Source: Limivivens faecihominis
Lineage (GTDB): Bacteria > Bacillota > Clostridia > Lachnospirales > Lachnospiraceae
Assembly (NCBI RefSeq): GCF_020686945.1
Contig: NZ_JAJEPR010000007.1
Coordinates: 62,001 to 126,000 of the forward strand
DNA: 64,000 nt
Direction: 5' to 3'
The position numbers and the translations under genes were made by a program. Position 1 is the stretch's first letter. The number at the start of each line of letters is the position of its first letter. This document shows positions 47,383 to 55,414 of this stretch, in pieces. The notes below the pieces were generated by a model. The model worked only from the letters and a program-made list of their open reading frames with translations. It searched no databases and had not been told where the DNA came from.

Positions 47383-48699
47383 TCAGCCAAAGAACTCAGC
47401 GCTGGTGTCTTTAATCTGCTGAACGGCTTCCTGCGCGTCGATGCTCTGGTCGCAGATCAAAAGAGAAACGGCATCCCAGCAGGCCTGAATGAAGTCCTGA
47501 AGGTACGGGCTGTAGGGCTGCTCCTGGCAGTGTCCGGTAGCGGTCTGGTCGTAAGCGACCTTGTACAGCGGATTTTCGTTCCAGAAATCTTTCATCCCCT
47601 CGTAATCAGCTACAGATTTGGTCACGGGCACATAACCGGTGTGCATCGTATTGTAGGTCACTTCCTCATCGCTCATCAGGAACTGTACGAACTCCCAGGA
47701 AGCCTTAATCTGCTCGTCAGTATTGCCCTCGGAGATGATGCAGACGTTTCCGCCGCCGATCATTGCCACCGGTTTTTCGGCATCATAAGTCGGATACTGG
47801 CTGGCTCCCAGCTCAAAGCCGTTGTCCTTCGCATTCTGGCTCAGGGTTGCCAGCATTCCGGAGCTTCCAATCATGCTCGCAAGCTTCTGCTGGGAAAATT
47901 CCTCGGTCATGACGGTTCCTGCATCGGTGGCATCGTAGGCTTCGCACCAGCCCTCGTCAACCCAGCTTCTCCAGTCACCAAGGACCTTTTCCATGGTTCC
48001 GTCCTCCAGCGCCGGGGAAGAATTTCCGTCGTCTGCAAGGTAAGCGGAACCCAGCTGATAGAGGTGTGCTGCCTGGAGATAACCGAAGTCGTTTCCTATG
48101 CAGAGACCGGACACGGAACCTTCCTCGTAGAGTGCTTTACAGAACTCTTCCATCTCCTCCACGGTGGTGGGAGCAGTCAGTCCCTTTGCATCCGCCATGG
48201 TCTTGTTATAGTAAAACAGCGGAGTGGAACGGATATAAGGCACGGAATAAAGGGTTCCGTCGGTGTTTCCGTTGATCTCCTGAAAGGGATCCAGCATGTT
48301 ATTTCTGTCCCAGCCGGTCTCCTCTGCCAGCGGAGCCATATCTGCCAGCACGCCGTCCTCCAGAAGATAGTTTACAAAGGTGTTTCCGGATACGACAACC
48401 TGTGGAGCCTCCCCGGACTGAACTGCCAGCTGGGTCTTGGCGAGAATGTCGTTGTAGTTTCCAATGAAAGTTTCTTCCACGGTGATTCCTTTTTCTTTTC
48501 CGATGGTGTTGTTGAACTCTTCTACTTCATGCTGAACCACCTCATAGTTTGCTCCTGAACCTCTGGTGTGCCAGAACTGGATCGTGATAGGTTCTGCGGT
48601 CTCGTCTGCTTTTGCTCCGATAGAAAACATCTGTGTCTGAGAAAGTAACATGACTCCTGCTGCTATAACAGCTCCTGCTTTTTTCAGTTCTTTTTTCAT
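47383..48699 (-). CDS. Extracellular solute-binding protein, UgpB-like
   Basis: A 438-residue family 1 solute-binding protein. The signal segment (1-31, KAGAVIAAGVMLLSQTQMFS) lacks an obvious lipobox Cys, so it may be secreted or retained by the uncleaved segment. The mature part ITIQFWHTRGSGANYEVVQHEV, FIGNYNDILAKTQLAVQSGEAPQVVV and VPYIRSTPLFYYNKTMADAKGL resembles UgpB, the glycerol-3-phosphate binding protein. GGAGGAG lies 6 bases before the start at 48699. It heads an operon of binding protein, ATPase, two permeases and phosphodiesterase. Substrate call (glycerophosphate or its diesters) rests on similarity and the last gene. Confidence 0.9.
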   Translation of the reverse strand: MKKELKKAGAVIAAGVMLLSQTQMFSIGAKADETAEPITIQFWHTRGSGANYEVVQHEVEEFNNTIGKEKGITVEETFIGNYNDILAKTQLAVQSGEAPQVVVSGNTFVNYLLEDGVLADMAPLAEETGWDRNNMLDPFQEINGNTDGTLYSVPYIRSTPLFYYNKTMADAKGLTAPTTVEEMEEFCKALYEEGSVSGLCIGNDFGYLQAAHLYQLGSAYLADDGNSSPALEDGTMEKVLGDWRSWVDEGWCEAYDATDAGTVMTEEFSQQKLASMIGSSGMLATLSQNAKDNGFELGASQYPTYDAEKPVAMIGGGNVCIISEGNTDEQIKASWEFVQFLMSDEEVTYNTMHTGYVPVTKSVADYEGMKDFWNENPLYKVAYDQTATGHCQEQPYSPYLQDFIQACWDAVSLLICDQSIDAQEAVQQIKDTSAEFFG

Positions 48700-49011
48700 T
48701 TTTTTATCTCCTCCTGCTACATGCATTGATTCTATCTACATACTTTCTGTCTTTACACTTTTCAAAAAAGTGCCTGCACACAGCGGCCGTCTGGTGCCAT
48801 TTTCAACAGAATCGGATTTATTTCTGACACTTATTATCCGATGGCCTGACTATAGCACAGGAACGAAAAAAAGCGCAAGACGCGCCACGGATTATGAAAG
48901 ATCGCTCAGATGGATGATCGTTTTTTACAAAAGCTTCTGCATTTTTTAACATTTGGGGATTATGCTGGAAGAAACAGCAAAGGAAGCCCATGACTTTTCA
49001 GAAAGGATTTT
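48700..49011. promoter_or_regulatory. Divergent regulatory region between UgpB-like and DeoR genes
   Basis: Minus-strand TTGCGC and TATAGT (about 48853 to 48882) are 18 bases apart and could serve the importer operon. Plus-strand TTTACA and TAACAT, 17 bases apart (about 48926-48954), could serve deoR. No clear dyad operator was identified in these 312 bases. Confidence 0.45.
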
Positions 49012-49746
49012 ATGAATACAGACAGAGAAAGAAGTATCTTAAAAATTTTGGTTCACGATAAAAAAGTCACCGTCAAGGATCTCTCCACCCGGCTCTTTAC
49101 CAGCGAGCCTTCGATCCGTAGGGACCTGGTCTCGCTGGAGCGGCAGCATCTTCTGAAACGCATCTACGGCGGGGCCATCCTCGACGACAACGACGTTTCC
49201 CGGCAGCGGATCCCTTTTCTCCTCCGGGAGCTGGAGCAGTCGCAGGAAAAGGTCACGATTGCAAAAAAGGCCGCCTCCCTCGTGGGAGACGGCGCGGTCG
49301 TCTTTCTTGACGCTTCCTCCAGTGCCTTCAACCTGATTCCATTTCTGGCTCTGAAAGAAAATATTACGGTCATCACCAACGGCATCCGGGCCCTGATGAA
49401 GCTCTGCGAATATAATCTCCGGGCGGTTTCCACCGGCGGAATCCTTTTAAACAGCAGCTGCGCCCTTTCCGGCGAGGAGGCCTACGCCACCATCGCCAGG
49501 TACAACGCGGATTTTTTCTTTTTCTCCTGTCGTGGTCTCTCTGACAACGGAGAGCTTACGGATATCTCCGAAGCCGAAGATTATATCCGGCTTCATATGA
49601 TGGAGCGGTCAAAAAAAGCCTATCTCCTCTGCAACAGCAGCAAATTTTCCACTCGCTGCTTCCACCACCTCTGCCACGCCTCAGAGCTTTCTGGCATCAT
49701 CAGCGAAGGAGAGGTGCCGGAGGGGCTGGGGGAGTATTTTCTTTAA
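49012..49746 (+). CDS. DeoR family regulator (GlpR-like)
   Basis: A 244-residue regulator. The DeoR helix-turn-helix is at the N-terminus (ERSILKILVHDKKVTVKDLSTRLFTSEPSIRRDLVSLERQHLLKRIYGGAIL, about 5-56), and a sugar-phosphate-binding C-terminal domain follows (IAKKAASLVGDGAVVFLDASSSAFNL, ITVITNGIRALMKL, STGGILLNSSCALSGEEA). DeoR proteins such as GlpR respond to phosphorylated small molecules, which suits a divergent glycerophosphate-type import operon. AGAAAGG is before the ATG. The stop overlaps that of the convergent NhaC gene by 2 bases. Confidence 0.9.
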   Translation: MNTDRERSILKILVHDKKVTVKDLSTRLFTSEPSIRRDLVSLERQHLLKRIYGGAILDDNDVSRQRIPFLLRELEQSQEKVTIAKKAASLVGDGAVVFLDASSSAFNLIPFLALKENITVITNGIRALMKLCEYNLRAVSTGGILLNSSCALSGEEAYATIARYNADFFFFSCRGLSDNGELTDISEAEDYIRLHMMERSKKAYLLCNSSKFSTRCFHHLCHASELSGIISEGEVPEGLGEYFL

Positions 49747-51401
49747 ATCTCCTCTTTTCCCCCATTTCTTGAGCGGATCACCAGCAGCACGCCCACCATG
49801 AGGACAATGCAGACCGGCAGGGCGATCCAGGAGAGGCCTGCTGCGCCCGCGGCCTGAAGAATGCCGATGATAAAGTATCCGACGAGGCAGATAACTGCCA
49901 CCAGAAGGGCGTAAGGCAGCTGGGTGGAGACATGGTTGACATGCTCACAGTGACCGCCGGCGGAGGCCATGATCGTCGTATCGGAGATCGGGGAACAATG
50001 ATCGCCGCAGACAGCTCCTGCCAGGCAGGAAGCAATAGAGATCACCATCATCTGACCGGAGGGGAAAACTCCGATGACAATCGGGATCAGGATGCTGAAA
50101 GTTCCCCAGGAAGTTCCCGTAGCGAAAGCCAGGAACGCAGCCACGAGGAAGATCACCATCGGAAGGAAGCCCTGCAGGGAGCCGGCGGATTTTGCCACCA
50201 TATCGGCCACGAAAACTTTCGCTCCCAGAAGGTTCGTCATACCGGACAGCGTCCAGGCCATCGTGAGGATCAGGATCGGGGCGATCATGGATTTAAAGCC
50301 CTCGGGAATACACTCGGTAAATTCCTGGAAGGACAGTACATCGCGCATCATGTAGTAAATAAAAGTAAAGACCAGAGCCACCGCTCCGCCGAGAACCAGA
50401 CCTACGGAAGCGCTGGAATTGGCAAACGCATCCACAAAAGAAGCGCCGCTGAAGAAACCGCCGGTATAGATCATGGCTACGATACAGCTCACAATCAGGA
50501 CAGCCACCGGAAGCACAAGATCCAGCACATGGGAATTTTCCTTCTGAATCTCTTCCTCGTTGCCCTCGTAAGGTCTTCCCGGCGTCGTGAAAAGATCGCC
50601 CTTGATGGCGTTCATCTCATGCTTTTTCATCGGACCGAAATCCACCCGGAGAAGGGTCGTAGCGAGCAGCATCACCAGAGTCAGCAGTGCGTACAGGTTA
50701 TAGGGTATCGTCTGGATAAAGACGGCAAAGCCGTTGATTCCGGAATCAGAAGGAACGGAGGAGGTGACGGCTGCAGCCCAGGAACTGATGGGAGCGATGA
50801 TGCAGACCGGAGCCGCCGTGGCGTCGATGATATAGGAAAGCTTTGCTCGGGATACTTTATGACGGTCCGTCACCGGCCGCATAACGCTTCCCACAGTCAG
50901 GCAGTTGAAATAATCATCCACAAAGATCAGCACACCCAGGATCATGACAGAAATCTGGGCTCCGATCCGGGTTTTGATGTGCTTCGATGCCCATTTACCG
51001 AAGGCTGCGGAACCGCCTGCCCGGTTCAAAAGAGATACCAGGATTCCCAGCATAACCAGGAAAACAAGAATTCCCACGTTTCCGGAGTCTGAGAGCTTGT
51101 AGACCATTCCGCCCTCTTCATTGAAAAGCATCGTGTTGATCATAAGCTCCAGATTAAAGTTTGCATAGAGAAGGGCTCCTGTGATGATACCTGCCAGAAG
51201 AGAGGTGTAAACCTCCTTCGTCACCAGAGCCAGGCCGATGGCGATCACCGGCGGAAGCAGAGACCAGATGGTCGCGTAAGTGCCGCACTGGTACGTCTCT
51301 CTGTCTGCAATTGTTCCCGGTGTCTGAAAAGACACCACCAGAAAGACAGCGATAATCGCAATGAAAATCAGCATCGCGATCTGTTTTTTCTTCATTTTCA
51401 C
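49743..51401 (-). CDS. NhaC family Na+/H+ antiporter
   Basis: A 552-residue polytopic protein with about 11-13 membrane segments. NhaC signatures include GVLIFVDDYFNCLTVGSVMRPVTDRHKVSRAKLSYIIDATAAPVCIIAPISSWAA and ATGTSWGTFSILIPIVIGVFPS, then AGAVCGDHCSPISDTTIMASAGGHCEHVNHVSTQLPYA. The GTG start at 51401 has GGGAG 9 bases upstream; the ATG 6 bases later is 15 from it, and upstream frames overlap the DUF362 gene. Some members of this group are amino-acid or organic-acid antiporters. The gene follows DUF362 and a PTS EIIC-like gene, so a substrate linked to them is possible. Confidence 0.9.
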   Translation of the reverse strand: MKMKKKQIAMLIFIAIIAVFLVVSFQTPGTIADRETYQCGTYATIWSLLPPVIAIGLALVTKEVYTSLLAGIITGALLYANFNLELMINTMLFNEEGGMVYKLSDSGNVGILVFLVMLGILVSLLNRAGGSAAFGKWASKHIKTRIGAQISVMILGVLIFVDDYFNCLTVGSVMRPVTDRHKVSRAKLSYIIDATAAPVCIIAPISSWAAAVTSSVPSDSGINGFAVFIQTIPYNLYALLTLVMLLATTLLRVDFGPMKKHEMNAIKGDLFTTPGRPYEGNEEEIQKENSHVLDLVLPVAVLIVSCIVAMIYTGGFFSGASFVDAFANSSASVGLVLGGAVALVFTFIYYMMRDVLSFQEFTECIPEGFKSMIAPILILTMAWTLSGMTNLLGAKVFVADMVAKSAGSLQGFLPMVIFLVAAFLAFATGTSWGTFSILIPIVIGVFPSGQMMVISIASCLAGAVCGDHCSPISDTTIMASAGGHCEHVNHVSTQLPYALLVAVICLVGYFIIGILQAAGAAGLSWIALPVCIVLMVGVLLVIRSRNGGKEEI

Positions 51402-51484
51402 GTTCGTTTTCTCCCTCTTTTTAGATTTTGCGCCTGTTCCGGCGCTTTCTTGTAGCATCAGTATAAAGTGATACATTCCAGAAA

Positions 51485-52600
51485 TCAAGAACTTTTTCCA
51501 TTAAGATATGCTTTTAAAAATTCATAGATTTCCTGCTCTGTCGGCGGGCAGCCTGGACAGGAATGGGCAAACTTTCTTGTGCAGTTTCCCACGCCGAGAA
51601 GCCCTTCTTTTCCCCGGTAGCCTTGACCGATGGAAATTTTTTCATGGAGCTTCCCAAAAATCCCCTCATCCTTGAGCACGGCAAGAGCCGGAATCAGGTA
51701 GCCGTAGCAGGCGCTGCAGGATTCCACCTCTTCCACCGCGTCCTTAAGCTCCACCACCTTACGGGATTCCGGCAGGCGTTTCTTATCTTCCGCTTCGCTC
51801 TTCTCGCCGCCGACAAGCCGGATCTCTAACTTGGAAAGATCCGCGCTTCCCACGCCGAGCTCCTCCGCCATCGTGATATAGGGAATGTCCGAGGGCTTAT
51901 AATAGAGAAGGTCCGCCGCGTGAGCATCCACGAGAACCGGGTCCACAGCCGCCATAATGCAGTTTCGCACCACCGGATTGCCCCCGTCCTCAAAATCCAG
52001 ATCCCCGCAGATATGGTCCACGACGATAAAATCCTGATGAAGGCCGGCGCTTAAGTGGGCGATCGGCTTGTGAAGGCCCATCGCATGAAAATGGCGCTTC
52101 TCCTGGTTTGGAATCAGGCCCTTCATATTTTTCAGGGCGCAGGTCAGTTTCGTCTGGCAATGGCCTTTCAGCACCGGCACATTAATGAGAAAATCAAGGC
52201 CCGCCGCCCCGTCGCAGAGGTTCAGCTCCAGCCCTTTACAGTCGCGTACATGAAAAGAGTCCTTCTGTGTATCCACAAAAGAAACTCCATATTGCCTGCA
52301 AAGGTCCAGATATCCACATACTTCGGCAGATTCCGAAGTTTTATCCCCAACCCAGGAGCCTTCCAGCACAAGAAGCTGTGTAAAACCTCTCTCCTGAAGG
52401 TATTCGATGATACCGGCCACGATCTCCGGGTGGGTCGTCGCTCCCCAGGAAGCCTCCGAGGGAGCCACCAGGTTCGGCTTGATGCCAATCCTGGCATTTT
52501 TTGCCGGGATCCGGCTCTCAAGCTCCGCTTCCGTAAGCAGAAGCTTTGTCATCTCTTTATAATCGGTCCCGTAAATTTTCAGGATCTCATTTTCTTTCAT
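51485..52600 (-). CDS. DUF362 family protein
   Basis: A 371-residue protein of the DUF362 family, whose core is readable: KNARIGIKPNLVAPSEASWGATTHPEIVAGIIEYLQERG, DFLINVPVLKGHCQTKLTCALKNMKGLIPNQEKRHFH, and FIVVDHICGDLDFEDGGNPVVRN with MAAVDPVLVDAHAADLL. Instead of a normal ferredoxin domain it has SCSACYGY and a C-terminal GNCTRKFAHSCPGCPPTEQEI, which could bind an iron-sulfur cluster or zinc. Function is unknown in the family. AAAGGAC precedes the ATG at 52600. It sits between NhaC and the EIIC-like transporter on one strand, suggesting joint use of one substrate. Confidence 0.88.
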   Translation of the reverse strand: MKENEILKIYGTDYKEMTKLLLTEAELESRIPAKNARIGIKPNLVAPSEASWGATTHPEIVAGIIEYLQERGFTQLLVLEGSWVGDKTSESAEVCGYLDLCRQYGVSFVDTQKDSFHVRDCKGLELNLCDGAAGLDFLINVPVLKGHCQTKLTCALKNMKGLIPNQEKRHFHAMGLHKPIAHLSAGLHQDFIVVDHICGDLDFEDGGNPVVRNCIMAAVDPVLVDAHAADLLYYKPSDIPYITMAEELGVGSADLSKLEIRLVGGEKSEAEDKKRLPESRKVVELKDAVEEVESCSACYGYLIPALAVLKDEGIFGKLHEKISIGQGYRGKEGLLGVGNCTRKFAHSCPGCPPTEQEIYEFLKAYLNGKSS

Positions 52601-52633
52601 AGATCTGTCCTTTCGCAAAAGCAGGTTGAATCT

Positions 52634-53698
52634 TTACAGATCCAGCTTTAGGTCATTTTCTTTAATCCAGCCATTTTTCCGGAAAGGTACTGCGATGAGA
52701 AGGGTCAGCACTGCCGGAAGGATGAAGCAGATCAGGATCATGCCGATCCAGTCAAAGGCTGTGATTCCGGCTTTCGTGCCTGCTGCCACATCGTTGACCC
52801 AGCCGGTGTAAACACCGATCTGCCCCACCAGGCCGCAGGTTCCCATTCCGGAAGCCACAGCGGCGCCGTTCATTTTCAAATGGAAAAGACAGGTAGCCAG
52901 AGGGCCCGTGATGGCGGAAGCCAAAGTCGGAGGCAGCCAGATCCGGGGATTCCGGACGATATTTCCCATCTGAAGCATCGAAGTACCGAGGCCCTGGGCA
53001 AAAAGTCCGCCCCACTTGTTTTCCTTAAAACTCATCACTGCAAAACCGATCATCTGGGCACAGCAGCCGGCTACAGCCGCTCCGCCGGCAAGGCCGGTCA
53101 GTCCCAATGCCGCGCAGATGGCCGCGCTGCTGATCGGAAGGGTCAGTGCCACGCCAACCAGCACAGAGACGAGGATGCCCATGAAGAAGGGCTGAAGCTC
53201 CGTCGCCCACATGATGGCATTTCCCACAGAGCTTGCGGCCTTACCGATGGCAGGCGCACAGGCCAGGGACAAAAGCACACCGATGGAAATCGTGACGGCC
53301 GGGGTGACGATGATATCGATTTTTGTCTCTTTGGAGACAATTTTACCGCACTCGGAGGCGACGATAGCCACCACCAGAACGGCCAGAGGACCGCCTGCTT
53401 TGCCGAGCTCATTGGCTGCAGCGCCGACGGCAATCAGAGAGAATAACACCAGCTGCGGCGTTTTCAGGGCGTAACCGATGGCGACTGCCATAGCCGGACC
53501 GGTGGCCGCCTTCGCGTAACCGCCGATGGTCACAAGAACAGCGATCCCCAGCTGCTCTCCCAGGGTGCTTAAGATCGTTCCGATCAGCAAGGACGCAAAC
53601 AGGCCCTGTGCCATAGCTCCCAGGGCGTCGATGCCGTAGCGGCTCGCCGAGAAGACCACATCTTTTCGTTTCAGAAATGCTTTCACTTTTCCATTCAT
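52634..53698 (-). CDS. PTS EIIC-like membrane protein (PTS_EIIC_2)
   Basis: A 354-residue polytopic protein of the small-residue-rich PTS_EIIC_2 family (PF13303), with about ten membrane segments (GAMAQGLFASLLIGTILSTLG, GLTGLAGGAAVAGCCAQMIGFAV, GMGTCGLVGQIGVYTGW). No EIIA or EIIB domain or gene is nearby, so it may not act as a classical phosphotransferase permease. GAAGG precedes the ATG. It lies 33 bp upstream of DUF362 and 17 bp after a ThrE-type gene, probably all cotranscribed. The substrate is unknown. Confidence 0.85.
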   Translation of the reverse strand: MNGKVKAFLKRKDVVFSASRYGIDALGAMAQGLFASLLIGTILSTLGEQLGIAVLVTIGGYAKAATGPAMAVAIGYALKTPQLVLFSLIAVGAAANELGKAGGPLAVLVVAIVASECGKIVSKETKIDIIVTPAVTISIGVLLSLACAPAIGKAASSVGNAIMWATELQPFFMGILVSVLVGVALTLPISSAAICAALGLTGLAGGAAVAGCCAQMIGFAVMSFKENKWGGLFAQGLGTSMLQMGNIVRNPRIWLPPTLASAITGPLATCLFHLKMNGAAVASGMGTCGLVGQIGVYTGWVNDVAAGTKAGITAFDWIGMILICFILPAVLTLLIAVPFRKNGWIKENDLKLDL

Positions 53699-53715
53699 AA
53701 CTTTACCTTCTTTTT

Positions 53716-54168
53716 TTATTTTTTCTCTGCATTAAGTTCTTCCAGGTCTCTACGTTTCTTGTTAATCACAGAGAAGAAAGAATCCACCACAAAAACCGCC
53801 AGGGCAATCATGCCGGCAATCTCCAGAGTCTGGAGCATATAAAAAGCCGCCATATCCTTGGTTCCAAGAAAAAGCTGATAAGCAGAACGGAAAAGGCCCG
53901 CTCCGGGAACCAGAATCAGAAGGCCGGGGATCAGAAAGACCGTCACCGGCGCTTTGAAGACACGAGCAAACACATGGGCCATGATGGCAAGAGCCAGGGA
54001 ACCGAAAAAGTTCGCCATGACCGCCCCCTGGGCAGGCAGGAAGATCAGGTAAACAAACCAGCCCACCGAGCCCTCCAGTCCACAGTAGAGAAGAAATTTT
54101 TTCGGCACGTTATTTACCACCGAAAATGCCAGAATTGCAAAAAATGCACTGATTACCTGTACGATCAT
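53716..54168 (-). CDS. Threonine/serine exporter, small subunit (ThrE_2 type)
   Basis: A 150-residue membrane protein with four or five segments (IVQVISAFFAILAFSVVNNVP, GSVGWFVYLIFLPAQGAVMANFFGSLALAIMAHVFARVFKAPVTVFLIPGLLILVPGAGLFRSAY). The PGxLxLVPGAG motif is typical of the ThrE_2 half (PF12821). Together with the larger half it equals the fused ThrE exporter of actinobacteria, which exports threonine and serine. It overlaps the larger gene by 4 bases (ATGA), so the pair is coupled. The last residues are charged and cytoplasmic. Confidence 0.9.
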   Translation of the reverse strand: MIVQVISAFFAILAFSVVNNVPKKFLLYCGLEGSVGWFVYLIFLPAQGAVMANFFGSLALAIMAHVFARVFKAPVTVFLIPGLLILVPGAGLFRSAYQLFLGTKDMAAFYMLQTLEIAGMIALAVFVVDSFFSVINKKRRDLEELNAEKK

Positions 54169-54932
54169 AAGTGAAATCCCCCTGTCATAATCATTCCAAG
54201 ACCGGCGCCCACCACAATGGCTGCCACCTTGATGAGAGACTCCAGCACTTTGGCGCTTCCGGCCACATAGTCTCCCTGCAGCGTGTCCCGGATCGCGATC
54301 GTAAAGGCCGCACCAGGAACGATGGGCATGATGGCTCCGATGATCACCGTGTCCACGTTGATATCTATGAGCCGGCTCATGACCACTGCTCCCGCCGCCA
54401 GAAGCACGGAGGAGAGCATCGTCTCCATAAAGGCGTTAAGCGAGAGCCATTTGGAAAAACGAAGGGCCAGAACGATGAGCACACCGTCGATTCCCGCCGC
54501 CAGAGCGTCCCTCCAGGAGCCGCCGAACACCAGGGCAAAAAAAAGAGCCACTCCGATCACGCCCAGAGCCTTCTGAAATTCCGTATACTGCCTGGAATCC
54601 AGGTGCTTGAGATCATGGAATGCTTCCTTCAGCGTCATCTGCCCGCTGCAGAATTTTCTCGAAATATCGTTGACAATGCTGACCGTATTCAGGTCCGTAC
54701 CGCGGCTCGGAATCCTCTTAATTACAGTCATGGAATCCTCCTTGGGATCGTCCAGTGTGACCATGATTCCGGTGGCCGTCACATAGGCCTCTGCCGTCTT
54801 AAGGCCGGAGACAGCCAGCATCCGCTGGATCGTGTCCTCGACCCTGTAAATCTCCGCCCCGTTCTGGAGCATCAGCTTCCCGGCCAGGGTCGCTGTGTCC
54901 AGATACAGTTTATAGTCTTTCTTTTCCTCCAT
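54165..54932 (-). CDS. Threonine/serine exporter, large subunit (ThrE type)
   Basis: A 255-residue protein. The N-terminal soluble part (DYKLYLDTATLAGKLMLQNGAEIYRVEDTIQRMLAVSGL, then AYVTATGIMVTLDD) is typical of PF06738, followed by five membrane segments (VIGVALFFALVFGGSWRDALAAGID, TVIIGAIMPIVPGAAFTIAIRDTLQGDYVAGSAK). GAGAGGGAAG lies before the ATG. It is translated just before the ThrE_2 half and 15 bp after DUF1700. Substrates are taken from the characterised family only. Confidence 0.9.
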   Translation of the reverse strand: MEEKKDYKLYLDTATLAGKLMLQNGAEIYRVEDTIQRMLAVSGLKTAEAYVTATGIMVTLDDPKEDSMTVIKRIPSRGTDLNTVSIVNDISRKFCSGQMTLKEAFHDLKHLDSRQYTEFQKALGVIGVALFFALVFGGSWRDALAAGIDGVLIVLALRFSKWLSLNAFMETMLSSVLLAAGAVVMSRLIDINVDTVIIGAIMPIVPGAAFTIAIRDTLQGDYVAGSAKVLESLIKVAAIVVGAGLGMIMTGGFHL

Positions 54933-54947
54933 TTCTTCCCTCTCCAG

Positions 54948-55358
54948 TTATTCTTTTTTAAAAAGGCTGAGCACAAAAAGTACCAAGAGCACCGGCAGCA
55001 ATACCGGGAGCAGCGCTCTCAGAATTGTGAACAGCAAAAACAGAACCGCCACAAGGATCAGAAGAAACAGCCATTTGTTCCACGGATGGCTCTTATCCCC
55101 CTTTTCTTCTTCCTTTGGCTCCTGTTCTGTCCGTTTTTTTGAAAAATCCGTGGCCCCGCTTACATGGGTATCCAGGATCGTTCTCGCGATCAGAAGCGGA
55201 CTTCCCAGTTCCTCCAGGACTTCCTCCCTCGATCTTCCTTTTCGTGTTTCCGAATCAATGTATTCGCTGTAATAACGAAGGGTCTTTGCGACCGTGTTCT
55301 CATCCAGTTCGCCGGTGAGCTTCTGCTCCATCATTTCCAAGAATTCTGCTTTCGTCAT
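54948..55358 (-). CDS. DUF1700 (HAAS) membrane protein
   Basis: A 136-residue protein. Residues 1-65 (TKAEFLEMMEQKLTGELDENTVAKTLRYYSEYIDSETRKGRSREEVLEELGSPLLIARTIL) match the DUF1700/HAAS helical domain. A charged linker and two strongly hydrophobic segments (WLFLLILVAVLFLLFTIL; LLPVLLPVLLVLFVLSLF) follow. HAAS domains are usually paired with PadR-type regulators, but none is near. AAAGG lies before the ATG. It heads the ThrE cluster, after the terminator of the cell-wall hydrolase gene. Probable membrane-associated signalling or adaptor protein. Confidence 0.85.
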   Translation of the reverse strand: MTKAEFLEMMEQKLTGELDENTVAKTLRYYSEYIDSETRKGRSREEVLEELGSPLLIARTILDTHVSGATDFSKKRTEQEPKEEEKGDKSHPWNKWLFLLILVAVLFLLFTILRALLPVLLPVLLVLFVLSLFKKE

Positions 55359-55372
55359 CGGTTTCCTTTCTC

Positions 55373-55408
55373 AAAAAGGCCGCTAAAGCTTTCCTTTAAC
55401 GGCCTTTT
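55373..55408. terminator. Terminator after the cell-wall hydrolase gene
   Basis: AAAAGGCCGCTAAAG pairs with CTTTAACGGCCTTTT (one mismatch), loop of about five bases. T-rich on both sides, it lies between the hydrolase stop and DUF1700. Confidence 0.88.
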
Positions 55409-55414
55409 GCACTA

